Assembly: GCA_022829145.1 (NCBI GenBank) | Contig: CM040763.1 | Span: forward strand, 9,967,141 to 10,031,140 | DNA: 64,000 nt | Origin: Albula goreensis | Taxonomy: Eukaryota; Chordata; Actinopteri; Albuliformes; Albulidae | Direction of reading: 5' to 3' | Part shown: piece after piece, positions 23,988 through 36,560 of the stretch | Layout: each line of letters starts with the position of its first letter | Numbering within the stretch: position 1 is the stretch's first letter | Translations under genes and position numbers: made by a program | The notes under the pieces: generated by a model | Told to the model about the DNA's origin: nothing | Databases searched by the model: none | The model's input: only the letters and a program-made list of their open reading frames with translations

Positions 23988-26017
23988 AATTACATACATA
24001 ATTTAATTTGTCAAAAAGAAATATGTATATCTTTGTGTTCATCATTCTCTTATTTCTGCTATGAGAATCAACACCTCTCCTCACATTTTCACACACTATT
24101 AAACTGAATGCAGTCAAATAAAACCAAGGAGTGAAATGCCTGTTCTTTTCATCCCAACCTAATCGTAGAGGAGCAACTACCCAGGTCAGCTGGGTGCCTG
24201 CAGTCTGTTCGTGCCAGTTGGTGAGAAATGTACTCCCCGGATGCAATGACTGCGCAGATAAACTGCTGGACTGCAGAGTGAACAGAAGCAGCAGCTGGTA
24301 CACTATGCACTTTGGGGGAAAGGTGCTTCCTTGCCTGTCCAATATTTATTTATTTTTTTTTAACAGCAAGGCTACAAGCAAATGAACATGATTAGGCATT
24401 CCACATCAAGAGAGATGGGGAAAAAGCTCAGGAATGTAAATTGGTTCTGAATTGGTTTGAACTGTTATTGCACTGATGGGATTTTCATCAAAAAGAAAAA
24501 AAATATATGTCATGACACTTTAAAACTAAATCAAAACGAAAGGAGTGAAAAATGCAGCTTGGATGAAAGAAAAAAATGTTGCTACTTATTCTGTGTTTTC
24601 TTTTTTTAAACAGAGGATAGCTTCCTAACAATAACAATACAGAAATGAAAATCTTTTTTCAGCAGTTTAAACCAATAGTTAGCAAGCCACATCGTATCAT
24701 TTTCCTCTGTGGCGGTACTTCCCATTGTGTACTGTGTTAGTACTGAGTTAGTCAGTCAGGCGCACCAATGGCAGCAGTGATATCTAGCTCCTGCTACTCT
24801 CTTAAACATTGCTCCTCAGCTGTGACCAAACAGGTCTAATGGAACCAGGTCTGATAAAATCAAGAAAACACTATCAACAAATAAGATCATAGTTTACAAC
24901 ATAAAAGCAGTGCCTCAAGTAAAAATGTACTCATTTGCTGTAACTTTTTTTTTTTTTTACCATATGCGAAAATATGGGCAAACTTAAACCTAGCCTAAAA
25001 GCAAAGTGGCAAAAACTGCCTTCTAAAAGCGTCTGTCGGCCTAGGACCCGTTTATCTCTGCGAAAATGCCACAGTTTTGTCTCTGTTAAATATGCAGTTT
25101 ATATGCAGCTGGGACAGGCATGGTTTAGATTCGATCCTTGCCACATCGCTGCACTAAGCACCCTTTAACAAAATACTCTGGAGTTATCAACTAGAATGCT
25201 TTAGATATGGAGAACACGGAGACCTTTTATTCACAACCACAACCATCTAGACATAGAAGTGTGGAGTACAGAAGAAACACAGATGACAGTCTGCTCTTAA
25301 ATGGAAAATACTCATAGACAAGACTATGGCTGTCTGCACTCTCCGCTTTGTTCTGCTCTCATTCTCATTCAACTTCAGCTTCAAACACAGCTCCAATTTC
25401 ATTATTCCAGTTGCAGAGCCAAGACATGATTTTAATTGCCCAAACTACTCAATTTCCAACACCAGCAGTCTTGAATTTGCATTTGTTCTAGTTCACCAAT
25501 ACATTTTCCCCTCTCCCCCCCTTCAGAACTTCAGAATATTGCATTTAGTCAGGCTAAAAATAAAATGAGCAATTAATCCCCAATTGAGGTGGAACCCACA
25601 GGAATAGTGTGGCATAGAGGGGCCTTCCAAAGGTATGGCTCACTGTGGTAAATATCATTAAGGATCCATCTTGATAATTTATCAACGCGGTGTAGTGTGA
25701 GGCATCATTAGGGAGGTCTGATATCGTAGCCTGACACCAGCAGGAAAGAGGAGGCAGCGGGGGAATGTTGGGCAACAGGGACGATAAAACGCCCCCCACA
25801 CTCCTAGCCCCCACACAGCCATGGCAGAGAGTCAGGCTCAGCTGAAACTGAGAGCAGAGATGTTTTTCCGCACACACCCAAGCAATCTGCTGCAAGTGGT
25901 GGTGGGGTGAGGGAGGGTTTGTGATTTGCATAGTGGGAGGAGTTCCAACAAGTGATCCATTGAGGACTTATTTCAGAACAAAAGAAGGACATGAGACAAT
26001 ATGGTAACAACACAGGC
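23986..26017. other. Gene-free stretch
   Basis: No gene recognised. T runs occur at 24,350-24,361 and 24,947-24,958. A repeat-free, more balanced block lies at about 25,580-25,930 and might be conserved, but this cannot be judged here. Confidence 0.5.
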
Positions 26018-26090
26018 CATAAGAACATATGATAACAAGAACAGGACGTTCAGCCTAACTAGGCCTTCCGTTTACCATAAAACAAAACAT
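26018..26090. mobile_element. Possible interspersed-repeat end containing CATAAGAACATATGA
   Basis: CATAAGAACATATGATAACA followed by a region resembling GGCCATTCAGCCC recalls the end of a repeat family common in lower ray-finned fish. The 14-mer ATAAGAACATATGA recurs as its exact reverse complement at 55,771-55,784, which supports a shared repeat origin. Confidence 0.35.
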
Positions 26091-27679
26091 ATGGTGTAAC
26101 GTCGCAGCCTCCACCATAGAACACAAAAATTACATTACATCATAATTGCATCAACCCAATGACTTACAGTCACTGATAGCATGTGACAGGTCTTCAAATT
26201 TCTGCCTTGCTCTCCAGTCACCATAGATAGGTAAGACATTATGCAGGGTGGAGAGTGGAGAGTATTGGTTCGAAAGAACAGTGCCCCAGCTCAACCTCAC
26301 TTGGTAGCATGTGCTGGCTGCATAGGGGAAGAAATGATAAAATATGTGTTATCCCTCTGGGCAACCAAAATTTAAGATCTGGTGGCTCAAACCAGGTGTG
26401 TGGTACTCCATACATGTCTCCTTAGTATGTTATAATTTCATCAACTTGCACAAACTGCAAAACCATCTTGGTGAACTGCATTAATTGGATCCCACCAAAT
26501 AACAGCACAAGTTCAAATACAGTGACGTCATGAACCTGAAAGAGGTGAAATATTTTTAGTGCAATGCTGCAGCTAAGGCAGCAGTGCAAGCTCCATGTTG
26601 AAAAAAAGGTTGCAATCTGATCAAATCTTGTAACCTGGGTAGAGAATATGACATCCTGGCGTCTGGACTATCTGTTTGTTCATCCCTGTGACTGATAATG
26701 AAAAACGAAATGAAGGAAACATCAACAATCTGTCCAAATTACAAAAACAAAAATCACGCATCCCCTGAGCTAAGAAAAAAGATGAAGAGGAAAAGAATAT
26801 TTCGGGAATGAATGCCCAATGTAGCTTTGCATGTCATCGTAAAAGAAAGTGTGCATGTTTACAGCATACCTTTATCTAACAGGAGAGCAACTCTGAGAAA
26901 AGGCCAGAAAGAGGCCAGTCAAGAGAACATGGGACAGAACAAAGGCATCGGAGAAAGGACTGACTCAACAGCACTGACACCAGGAGAACCGATGCCACCA
27001 TTAATATGACGAATGAATAAAGATCCCATTGAAGCGTGTAATAGCATGTAATAGGTTGCCCACACTCTTATTGAAATGCAATTCAGAGAAAATAATTATG
27101 CAGGTATATTGTACATGTTACATCATCCAAGGCATGAAAAATGTGTCTGCTCCCCCTGCTCCACAAGGAGGCCATCCATTAAGACTGACATTAACTGAAG
27201 TGATAAACTATATAATCACTAAACAATATTCTAATGAGTTTTTTATTAATTATTTTAAACTGGTTAGTGAAAGTGCAGCTTTCCTTTGAACATCTTTTAC
27301 TTGGCTTTAACAATTATGGGATCCATTACACTCGTAATTAGAAACACGCTACACAACAGAGTAATTATTTCCCACATAAAAAGCTCCTTTTGTATTCCCT
27401 TTGCAAAACAGGCCAGTTGGGGTTCTTTTCTTCACATTTCTTTTCCCCCCATGTTTCCTATACGCAGTAGTTTCACTACTACTTTCCCATCACCAAGATT
27501 ATTTTACTTTCCTAAATTAAAACCGAAAGAGAAAAAAATCTGTTTTTTTTAACATTATGCGACTTTCTCATTAGGTTATAGTATCACTACATCAAAATTG
27601 TAATTTTCCTCAAAGAGTTCTGTCTGTTTGTTCTGACAAATCAAAAACTGTTTATTTTTCTCCAGATGGTGAGATTGCA
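26091..27679. other. Gene-free stretch
   Basis: No gene or repeat family recognised. Confidence 0.5.
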
Positions 27680-27960
27680 TTACATAAATTCTGTCAGCAA
27701 GTCCAATTTTCAGTTGCCTTCCATTTTGTCGGCAGAAGGCCCTCGGCCGTCTGTAATTTCATAGCCGCCATGCCAGGCTTCTGCACTGTCCGCTGCCGAG
27801 CAGCAGGTACGTGTGATTAAGCCTGCTATTTCCATGAGCCTGTGCTGGAAATCGCTACACTGGATGAGGAAGGAATGCCGTGCTGGCCTTCTTCCAAAAA
27901 AACAACCGTCATAATAACACACAGTCCAATTACCAACAGCTTGTAATTAAACAAGTTAAT
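27680..27960. promoter_or_regulatory. Candidate conserved non-coding element
   Basis: This is the most enhancer-like block by eye. It is unique and near-balanced in composition, and keeps several CpG in a CpG-poor setting. Homeodomain-type cores (TGTGATTAAG, CCAATTACC, TGTAATTAAAC, AAGTTAATCATAT) cluster at its right side. The 70-codon minus-strand frame at 27,710-27,922 has no recognisable domain. Confidence 0.35.
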
Positions 27961-29570
27961 CATATATGCTACCTTAACTCTCATGGGGAAGCAGCGGATT
28001 GCAGAGTAAAGCCGGGTTTCCAGCCATCCCCCCTATAAGTATTTCATGCACAAGCTTCTAGCTTTGCCAATGTAAACAATGTGTACAAGTTTAGGAATCC
28101 ATCCCACACAAGGCTTCAAGAGACAATTTAGCCAAAAATCTATGATATCTGGAACTATTTAGTTATGACTACACGTTGTCAGTCCATTGGATACAGCCCA
28201 TATCAGCAGTGCCATAATGCTACGCATTCCCTTTGCTCCTGTTCCAAACCTGGGCTCCGATTTTAAATAAGCTGAAAGTTGATCTAATGGAAATTAAGTA
28301 TGCATGTCTTGCATTCACCATGCAGATGGTATAAAAGAGGTAATGCATAAAATATTTCAGCGCATGAATGTTAACTCTCCTTAAGTCAATCCATTCACTC
28401 AGTGATGCAATGGAAAAAGAACAACCAACAATTTAGAACTGAACTGGGATGACTGTGGGGCCCCAACAGCTTGGTACTGTGTACACTGGCTGTACACTGC
28501 TGTCAGGCTTATTAATCATTCATAATTTTATCCAACTGTCTATTTCTGTGAAACCTGTAAATAAATACCCCCCTTAAGTGAGGAGGCATCTTTTTCATAT
28601 TGTCAAATTTAAAATATGAGTTTTAGATGATGCATAAGTCTTTGCTGCGGTATGGAAACCAACAGGGTCTGTCCCCTCACTGCCAATTTTTAAACTTTAT
28701 ACATCCAGCTTGAAGGGAAAAAACACTTTTGTGGTTACTGACAAAACTCATCTGAGCTTACCTGACAAAAAAACTGCCATAGGCATTCAGTTTAGCCCGA
28801 ATGGCAAATACGCTTATCTGGAAGCTTTGGGCTGGTCTACATTAAGCAATAGCTGGAGCCAACTTCTTAGAGAATGGCGGTTTTATGTTTCTAAAAAGCC
28901 ATGGTCCCATATTTTAGCTTTCTAATCTCAGTACAAATCAAAAGATAAATCCTTCATGTGGTTATAAACCTATGACAAGATATTTCTGCAAGAATAAGTA
29001 TTTGCTTTTCAATTTTCGTACTGGTAGATTGTACGTCAGACATCAAACTTCTAAATCTTATTTGACAAACTGGCATGGATGGCAAGAGCAGGCAGCCAAA
29101 AGCAGTCTCATGAAAGGGAATCCACCGGAAACAGAAAGGAACTCTGCCAGCTTTTTGGTTTGTGGTTCAAGGTTCTAGTTTGCCTCGACTCAGGTTCCAA
29201 AGAAGGAAAGGGGCTTTAGTGGCATAAAAAGTGTTTTCCATAACTGTAGTCTTTAAAGAGACAGGCTGTACCAGGCAGTGCATCTGCATGCATGGGTAAG
29301 ATATTTTACCTGAATTACTTCAATAAATAAATTGACTATTATGTGTAAGCCACCTATGCAGCACTGAATAAATGCATCTGGGGAAAAGTATATCATTTGA
29401 AAGCATGTAAATATTAGGCGAATTAGTAAATGCGTTGCATATGCCCCACATTACTTTAAAAGCACATCTCAAGCTCTTGCGGCACATTCAAATTCATACT
29501 TTGGACATAATGATGGGTGGCCTGGCCAACTAAAATACAGGTTTTCAGCTCATGTGACATGCCCTGTAGT
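27961..29570. other. Gene-free stretch, possible second conserved block
   Basis: No gene recognised. About 28,170-28,400 has texture similar to the preceding block (GATCTAATGGAAATTAAG, ATGCATAAAATATT) and may belong to the same regulatory cluster. A 71-codon frame at 28,710-28,925 is discussed among the rejected items. Confidence 0.4.
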
Positions 29571-29840
29571 TCAGTATTGAGTCTTGACTACACCAGTATC
29601 CGTGGCAGGCCGTTAGGCATAGCTGCGCATAATTGGCTGCAGCTTCACCCAGGGAGAGAGGAATGTGTTCTCTCATCTCAGCTGTGTTCTCCCCTCCTCC
29701 TCACCCTGTAGGGTTGATTCATCTGGTCGACTGGGTTCCTGTAACTCACCTGCAGGATGGAGCTGTACATAGACCCACCTCACAACATTACAGTGAAGCA
29801 CCACCGGTGGACTTTTGAGTGACAAGTGGCAACCGGTAGT
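29571..29840 (+). mobile_element. tRNA-derived SINE body, degenerate
   Basis: A weak tRNA-like head (TGTAGTTCAGTATTGAG) leads into GCGCATAATTGGCTGCAGCT and CACCCAGGGAGAGAGGAATG. This layout matches fish tRNA-SINE bodies in which CGCACAATTGGC is followed by a CCCGGG-type run. The GC-rich body then continues to about 29,840. Boundaries are approximate, and no A-rich tail or target duplication is clear. Confidence 0.45.
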
Positions 29841-30228
29841 ATGTGCTTCAGTAGGCCTTTTCTTTGCCTGTGGTCTCTCAAATCCAAAGTTTTCAGGGAT
29901 GTGGCAGGCTTAAGAATATAACCATTATGCAGAGGGAGGTTTGCGCTCAGGGAGGGAGGCGATGTCAGGATGGCTAACACCTCAAGCTTGAAATAGTAAA
30001 GCAAACCATAAATATAATGCAAATATTATTTTCTTAGGTAGCAAAAGATTAATTCCTTTTGTCTGTGAGCTGCTGAAAAAGTTAATTATATCATCCCTTT
30101 CCAGCGCTATGCACACTGTTCTTGGTGTTATGCTACAACCTGCTTTAAATTCACAAGTCTTTTTTTTTGTAGACCCAAGCAGAGTACATACATGCAATGT
30201 TTCTCCCACATAATGCCATCTTCAGTTA

Positions 30229-30230
<2 letters not shown>
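29841..30230. other. Gene-free stretch
   Basis: No feature recognised. Confidence 0.5.

Positions 30231-30279
<49 letters not shown>
30231..30279. repeat. (GT)n microsatellite, about 24 units
   Basis: Uninterrupted GT array. Confidence 0.96.
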
Positions 30280-33200
30280 GAAACTGAAATATATGCAAAT
30301 AATAGAATAATTATCACCATTTACAACAAAGTCAATAGAACTCAGCCCCATCATACTGTGAGATTTTCATCATCTAAATGATCTCTTCATAAATACATGG
30401 CATATATAGATAAGATTTTATTCATAAATAGCATAATTAAATCAGGGTATTAAAATGAATTCAAGTAAATTGATTGCATGTTATAGGCTTGCTATACCCT
30501 TTTATCACCCCCTTTACCAAAACAATGTGTTTGGTATAATTTATAGGCTAACTGAAAACTGTAAAATTGGGGCAAATCTCAAGCGTCTGAGCATTTCTGA
30601 AAAGGTACCCTTAAAATTCTTCAACAGCCTCATGGACAGATACACCGTGGTGATATCTAGGCCATGGAACAGGGGGAAATAATCCCCAAACAAAAACCGC
30701 ACAAATGAGCGAATGACTCCAGCTTCAACGGCGAATGACTTCTTCATAATGTTATTGTGTCACAACAGTTATAAAAGTTTCACTCACATTTATTTAAGTT
30801 TCAGTAAAGGTAACTTTGTTCAAGGGACTTTCTGATGCTTGTGATTTTTTGACCCAATTAAAAACAAGCTTAATTTTTTTTTTACTTTAAATAAATGTGA
30901 TTGTTAGATTATAGTGAAAACTCTGAATTTTCAAGTTTCAATATAACTCAAGATATTCATGGGGAAAAAAACATGATTTCCCTAAATGGAGTTTGACAAA
31001 AAAAAAAAGTTTGGACAACTCTTCAACCTATCACAACCAACCTTTCTGGTCCTACACAAGTATATAAACACCACATACCTCATTTCCCATCATGCTCAGC
31101 ATTTCTGGCATCCCTCCTCCTCCCCAGTCTCCACCTCCACCTCATACTATTCCTTACCAATTAATCCATCCAAAATGCACTCTCATTGTCTGAGAATTTG
31201 ATCTTCTAAAAACGAGTATCAAAGAATGGGAAAATTCAAGTTGTCTATTTATTGTGTTTTATTTTTTTCTTAAAAAGGAAACAGATGATCTGCACAGCAA
31301 TCACAAGTAGAGTAATTATTGGTATTAAGTATTTAGTTCATAAGGAAGTTCATTTGGATAAACTGACATGGACTAACATGCAGTTGAGTCATTTGAATCA
31401 CCCACTGAAGGAGACACATTAGCCTAACAGACTGAGACTATACCAAGTGATTCATTGCATGAAATCATCCATTTTGGTGTTGATCTTCCTGGGACTCTGT
31501 GTGTTTTAAACGAATGCAGAACTTTGAAAATGGCAACTTATATCGTTATCAATGTCCTTGTTTGAACTGTGATATTTCCCACACTGAAAAATTCAGCACT
31601 AATTCTGTTTAATAAAAGGGTGTGATGAAAAATCCATTTCTATTCATTTTGACTGTCATAATCCCAATACACGCCAATATTGTAAAAATGTACTAATTGA
31701 TAGATTTTCTCTAATTCAGTTGTAATTGTTGTGGATTAAAGGAAATTCAATACAGCATGATTAAACACCATTTTCAAATCTGTTTTTCTCTGCTTTCCAG
31801 TGATGATATACTAGAACCAAAAATGTCAGCCAAAATGGCCCACATTAATTATTCTTACCCTGTCTAGCTAAATGAAAAAAGCGGGTGGGAAAAGAAAGCA
31901 CTATGTTCAAAGAAGTGAGGGAAGTGGGAGAGTCTGCACACTGCAACGGCATGCAGTTTCACACAAAGATCATGCTGAAGAAACCACTGGTCACTAATCA
32001 ATGCCAGATGGGCATAAAGGAGAGCAGAATGCTACTAAAACCTGACCAGCATCACTCTGCTACTAATTCTGAACCATGACCTTCTCAATATATTCAATAA
32101 AGTGACCGGAAAGCTCTTGCACCTGTTGTTTACATTCTTCTGCACTTCCAGACCTTTGGTACTCACTTCTATGACATGGGCAATGTATAAAAGAAATAAG
32201 TTAAGAGCCAGTGAATGACAAGAGCACAACCAGTTAGAGGTAGGGGAGCAGAAATCTAAGAAACTTAAGAGAATCTTTAAAACAAGAAAAGAAATACATA
32301 AAAAAGGACCAGGACTCTCCACACTGTATCCCAAGATGCTGTTAACCACCTTACACAAAGGCTTACCCATGTACAAATATATGTTATAATCAATTAAACT
32401 GTTTTATTTATATAAAAGAAACTCAGCAAGGGGTTTTTAAAACATGAATCAACATGAGTGAGATATGATTTGGGTATGTCCAAAAAGTTTTCAGTTCTTA
32501 CATTCTCTCCTCTACTCCCCCATTACCACTTATCTCTTATTTGGAAATATCTCAAGGAAATAGAAATAAGAGGAAATCTATTGCAGGATGAAGTCTACAG
32601 TGCTTATTGCAGTGGCCAGTTTTGGCTTTTTGGACTAGATCTGGATTAGCATTTTTTAAAATACTTTGATACTGTGCTGAATGTGTATTTACAGTGCAGC
32701 AATGGATATGTGAGGCATGTGAATGGTACACTATTGTACCCAATTCTGGATAAAATAAAGCAGCAACAGAGAAAGGAGATGAAAAGGGTGGGTTAAGATT
32801 TTTGTAATAAGAAACAGTTTTACCATGATAAGCATCCCCTCCAGGAGTATTGCTTTCAACTGCAGCAGGAGCCTGAACAACATGGACTATGTGTTTTCTA
32901 TTAAACCATATAGGTTTTTTGTTTTGTTTTTCAACCGCTGAACTGAAAAACAGAATTTTTAAATTCTAGCAGACAATATCTCTAAGGATACTGAACAAAA
33001 TTCTTTAGGTATTTCTAGTCATCTTGTCTTCAATTTGGATACTTGCAATCAAAAACAGGGGGTGGGTCACTTTGAAGAAACCCATGACATGATACTGCCT
33101 AAATGTGGAAATGGAGGAAGTATGAAATATCATCTGGGACAGAATTTAGGTGAATGATACCACAGAAAAGGAAAAGCCTTCAGTAAGATTTATACATGAT

Positions 33201-34719
33201 TGAACACTGACAATTTGTATGTTCCGCAGTTTATTTCATATGGTTGCACACAATAATCATTGAAAACAGCATCATTGTCTTTAGGTATTCAGCATTTATT
33301 TTATTATTTTATATGAATATTTAAAAAATTAAAGTGACTAGGCTGCAGGCACATATGGTCTTCTCTCAATAATGAATGTGGCTCTATAGCCATCCAATTA
33401 AACTACCCAATTAAGCACTCTGTGACAATTCCAGTGTTAAAAGTGCTACATTAAAATTTAATTGACTGAATTGGGACGAAACAATTCTTATAAAGACCAC
33501 TTCAATGGACAACTTTTGTTGATTTAAGTCCAGCATACACGCACTAAAGGAAAATTATACTTACAAAATGGAGTTTCTGTAATACTCTGAAATGACCACA
33601 GTTTGAATGTCAGGACCCTTGGTTAATTGATTTAAATGGTGAAATTCATAGAAATATGTACAGTACAGGTTTACAACTGTGGCAGAAAGATAGTTTCTTT
33701 TTTTGCTCTAATAATGGTAAATGAATGTGAATATAACTGCCCACTTTCAAAATGTGCTCGATTGTGACACTGTTTACTGCTCAAACTCATTTATGAAGAA
33801 ATGTTCTGTGGAAAATGCAAATATATTCATACTCCAATTTATTCATTTGAATTGCTACCTCCTCCTTCATCTCAGCCAGAGATCATAGCATGACACAATT
33901 AACAGAAATATGAAATACTTCTGTGTTCAGTGTTGTTAGCATACATGCTGGTTGCTCAAATTATCTCTCTCTGCGGTTGGCCTTCAGGTGGGCGTGAGGA
34001 ATGAAAGACCAATCCAAAAGGTCAACACTTTCTCAGCAATTTCATGCGAGGGAAGTGCAAAACGCAATGTGAATGTACAGGCCATATGGACTGAGCTCAT
34101 TAGGATGAGCCTAATAAGCAATAGCAATGATGTCAAGCTGAACATGATGTAGTGATCAAAAAAGCCGTAATGAAATCCAGCACTGAGTAATGACAAACGG
34201 ACAGTTACACTGTAAAGCAATATAGGGGACACAGACATAAGTTCAGTAAAAGCACAGCTTGTCAGAACTGACAAATGTACAAAAATGTAAATTAGCTGTG
34301 TTTACAAAATATATTGGAAAGAAAATTTTCAATTTGGAAGTGTATCGCCCAGAAAAAAAATGTATTACTATTGAATCCCATTTTTCACACACCACTGCGA
34401 CACTTAGTTTACATTTTACATCCATCACTATGGTTCTTTTCCATAGCGACACTACCTCCTCTTTAGTGCAGTTGTAGATGGTAATTGGCTTACTTGTTGC
34501 CTATGCTGACATGATTCACAGGAAAAAGAAGTAATAAAAACAAGGCAATTTTCTGTATGCCAAATTCCAATATGAGAAATAATTCTAAGCTTAAATAAAA
34601 ATTTCTAGTTACACTGTAACATATGGAGGGCAGAACTAAATGTGAAAACAAAACATCACTATCTATGGATACATTTTTTTCATTAAACAACAGTATCTAT
34701 TTTCTCCAATACCACAATT
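30280..34719. other. Long gene-free stretch
   Basis: No gene is recognised over 4.4 kb. About 33,380-33,480 has clustered CAATTAA cores (CATCCAATTAAAC, CCCAATTAAGCACT, TTTAATTGACTG) and may be a homeodomain-responsive element. T and A runs occur near 30,871-30,880 and 30,999-31,008. Confidence 0.5.
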
Positions 34720-34731
34720 TATATATATATA

Positions 34732-34769
<38 letters not shown>
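34720..34769. repeat. (AT)n microsatellite with one phase break
   Basis: Alternating AT/TA from 34,720 to 34,769, interrupted once near 34,739 by TATTATAT. It is self-complementary, so it can extrude a hairpin. Confidence 0.95.
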
Positions 34770-34771
<2 letters not shown>

Positions 34772-34842
34772 ATCATATTGTGTATAACATGTACAAATTA
34801 ATCTACCAGACTTGATTAAAGGGGAAAATGAAGAATAATTTA

Positions 34843-35330
34843 TTAAAAGGAAAACAACAAGTGAAAGCTTGAGCAACGGCCAAAGGAGATAAGTACTGCA
34901 AACTGAAGGTAGATCAATCCTGAAATTGACTCTTTTACATTGCAGGAGCTCCCATTAACTGTAAAACCCATCCCATGGCATACCAGTGCAAAAAAGAGAG
35001 AAAAAACCCTGAGAATCAGCTTTGTGGGGCAGTAGTTGCCTGCTGCATCCCCAGCCCTGCAAAGTAGCCAAGTCAGGATGTTCTCCTGGCCTTCACTGAG
35101 GTGCTTAACTATCCGTCTTTGTAGGAAAAGCAGCCTAATTAAGAGTGCCAAATGCGCAGGTAATATATACTGGGCCGAATGAGGGTGTGTGACATTCACA
35201 GATTTTTCACTAAGCAAGAGAGGTGCCCATCAGATGACTTTAACTTTGACAATTTCATTTGTGATTTAATAAAGCAGAAGACTTCCAAATGAGCGCACCC
35301 AATTTTATCAAAGAGTAGACAGTATCAATT
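34843..35330. promoter_or_regulatory. Candidate conserved non-coding element
   Basis: About 490 bp of unique sequence with balanced composition. It contains GCCTAATTAAGAGTG and TGCGCAGGTAATATA cores, TTTATCAAAG (a TCF/LEF-type site) and several TAAT cores. A 124-codon minus-strand frame (34,843-35,217) covers most of the block but shows no recognisable domain, so I prefer regulatory DNA over coding. Confidence 0.33.
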
Positions 35331-36104
35331 AGAGTATTCATTAAATGCACACACTCATTTCTGTTAAAGGCAGGGGTGCACGGTATAGGTGGTAATCTAT
35401 CATTTCAAAGTGATGTGTCAGTTTAATCTTCCATACTGCAGAAAATAGGACACTCCAAAGAACAATCTGACATCCTGTTTCTGGGCGTTACGGGTGAGAG
35501 CCTTTTTCTCCTGTTTGGCACCTGTACTTGAAAACCCAAAAACGAGTACTCTGACTACTTCTTTTGCTTTGCATACTCCAAAAACGTAAACAGATGCCAA
35601 TGTGGTAAATTACATTTTCACAACACAAAAGTACAGGTAGCTGTTAGCCTGAATCTCACACTGTGCAGTTTTCTTGTGTTAAAGAGAAATGAGTTCTAAA
35701 CAGACACATTTCAGCACTGCCCTTTAAATCTCTCCTATTTAGTCCAGACATGTTTAAATCACCAGTCGCTGCACTTTGTTTCCAACATGACAAATTACAG
35801 CATCTGGCGAGAATGTATGTTTCTAACTGGGTGATTTAGAGTGAACTGTGCATGTTACTAAAGTACAACCCTTGAGTACATTACAAAATCGTTCCTTTGT
35901 GCACTGTGCAGTAAATTCACACTGGGATCGTAGTTTACTTATTCATGACATGCTTCGGTTCTGGGGTCCCGGGACTAATATAAATATGAGAAAGGGTAGT
36001 CCCTATTTCATCGGTAGGAAACTTTTTGTTGGCATGCCCTTTAATTTCTTTTGTGCTGACTATTTTTCTCAGAATCTAATGGCATATTAGGCTATACATA
36101 GAGA
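35331..36104. other. Gene-free stretch
   Basis: No gene recognised; unique sequence with a few isolated CpG. Confidence 0.5.
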
Positions 36105-36560
36105 GGAAAAAAGCGGGATTAAAAAGAAAAAAGCCATGGATTCTTATGTAAATATTTGAACTGCTGCTGGATGGCTTCATTTGCGACATTTGGGAAATTC
36201 TCAAAAATATCATCAAAAAGTATCGTTGGTCTCAGCTGACTCGGTCGTTCAAGGACACTCTCAGCAATCAGCAAACTGTGACTGCTGTTTGATTTAGCCA
36301 TTTTGTGCCAGTGTCATGCTAAAAACAGTTCTAATGTAATCTGGTGATTCAATAGAACAATGCTAAAAAATGAAGTAGCAATAAATGGTGAATTAATCAG
36401 CAAAGCTGTGTATGGAGAATGGTTATAGTTCAATAGCACTATTCCAAATGTTTCTTCTGCGGTCTGAATAATACATATTGATATTCCCCACAGAGCGTTG
36501 ATTGCATTCAGTTTTACCTGCATTGAGCGTCACCTTAAATTACAGGGATTCTGAGTGATG
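36105..36560. other. Unassigned unique block with a 60-codon minus-strand frame
   Basis: The minus-strand frame at 36,119-36,301 has a protein-like composition, with a hydrophobic/acidic stretch ILFDDIFENFPNVANEAIQQ, but matches no family I know. A TGA lies just upstream of its ATG. No flanking splice sites were assigned. It may be a conserved non-coding element, a remnant of a mobile-element gene, or chance. Confidence 0.25.

Noticed and set aside
28710..28925. 71-codon frame with a WD40-like phrase (FSPNGKYA)
   Set aside because: A single short resemblance without the Trp-Asp end of a WD repeat or flanking splice sites. Most likely chance.
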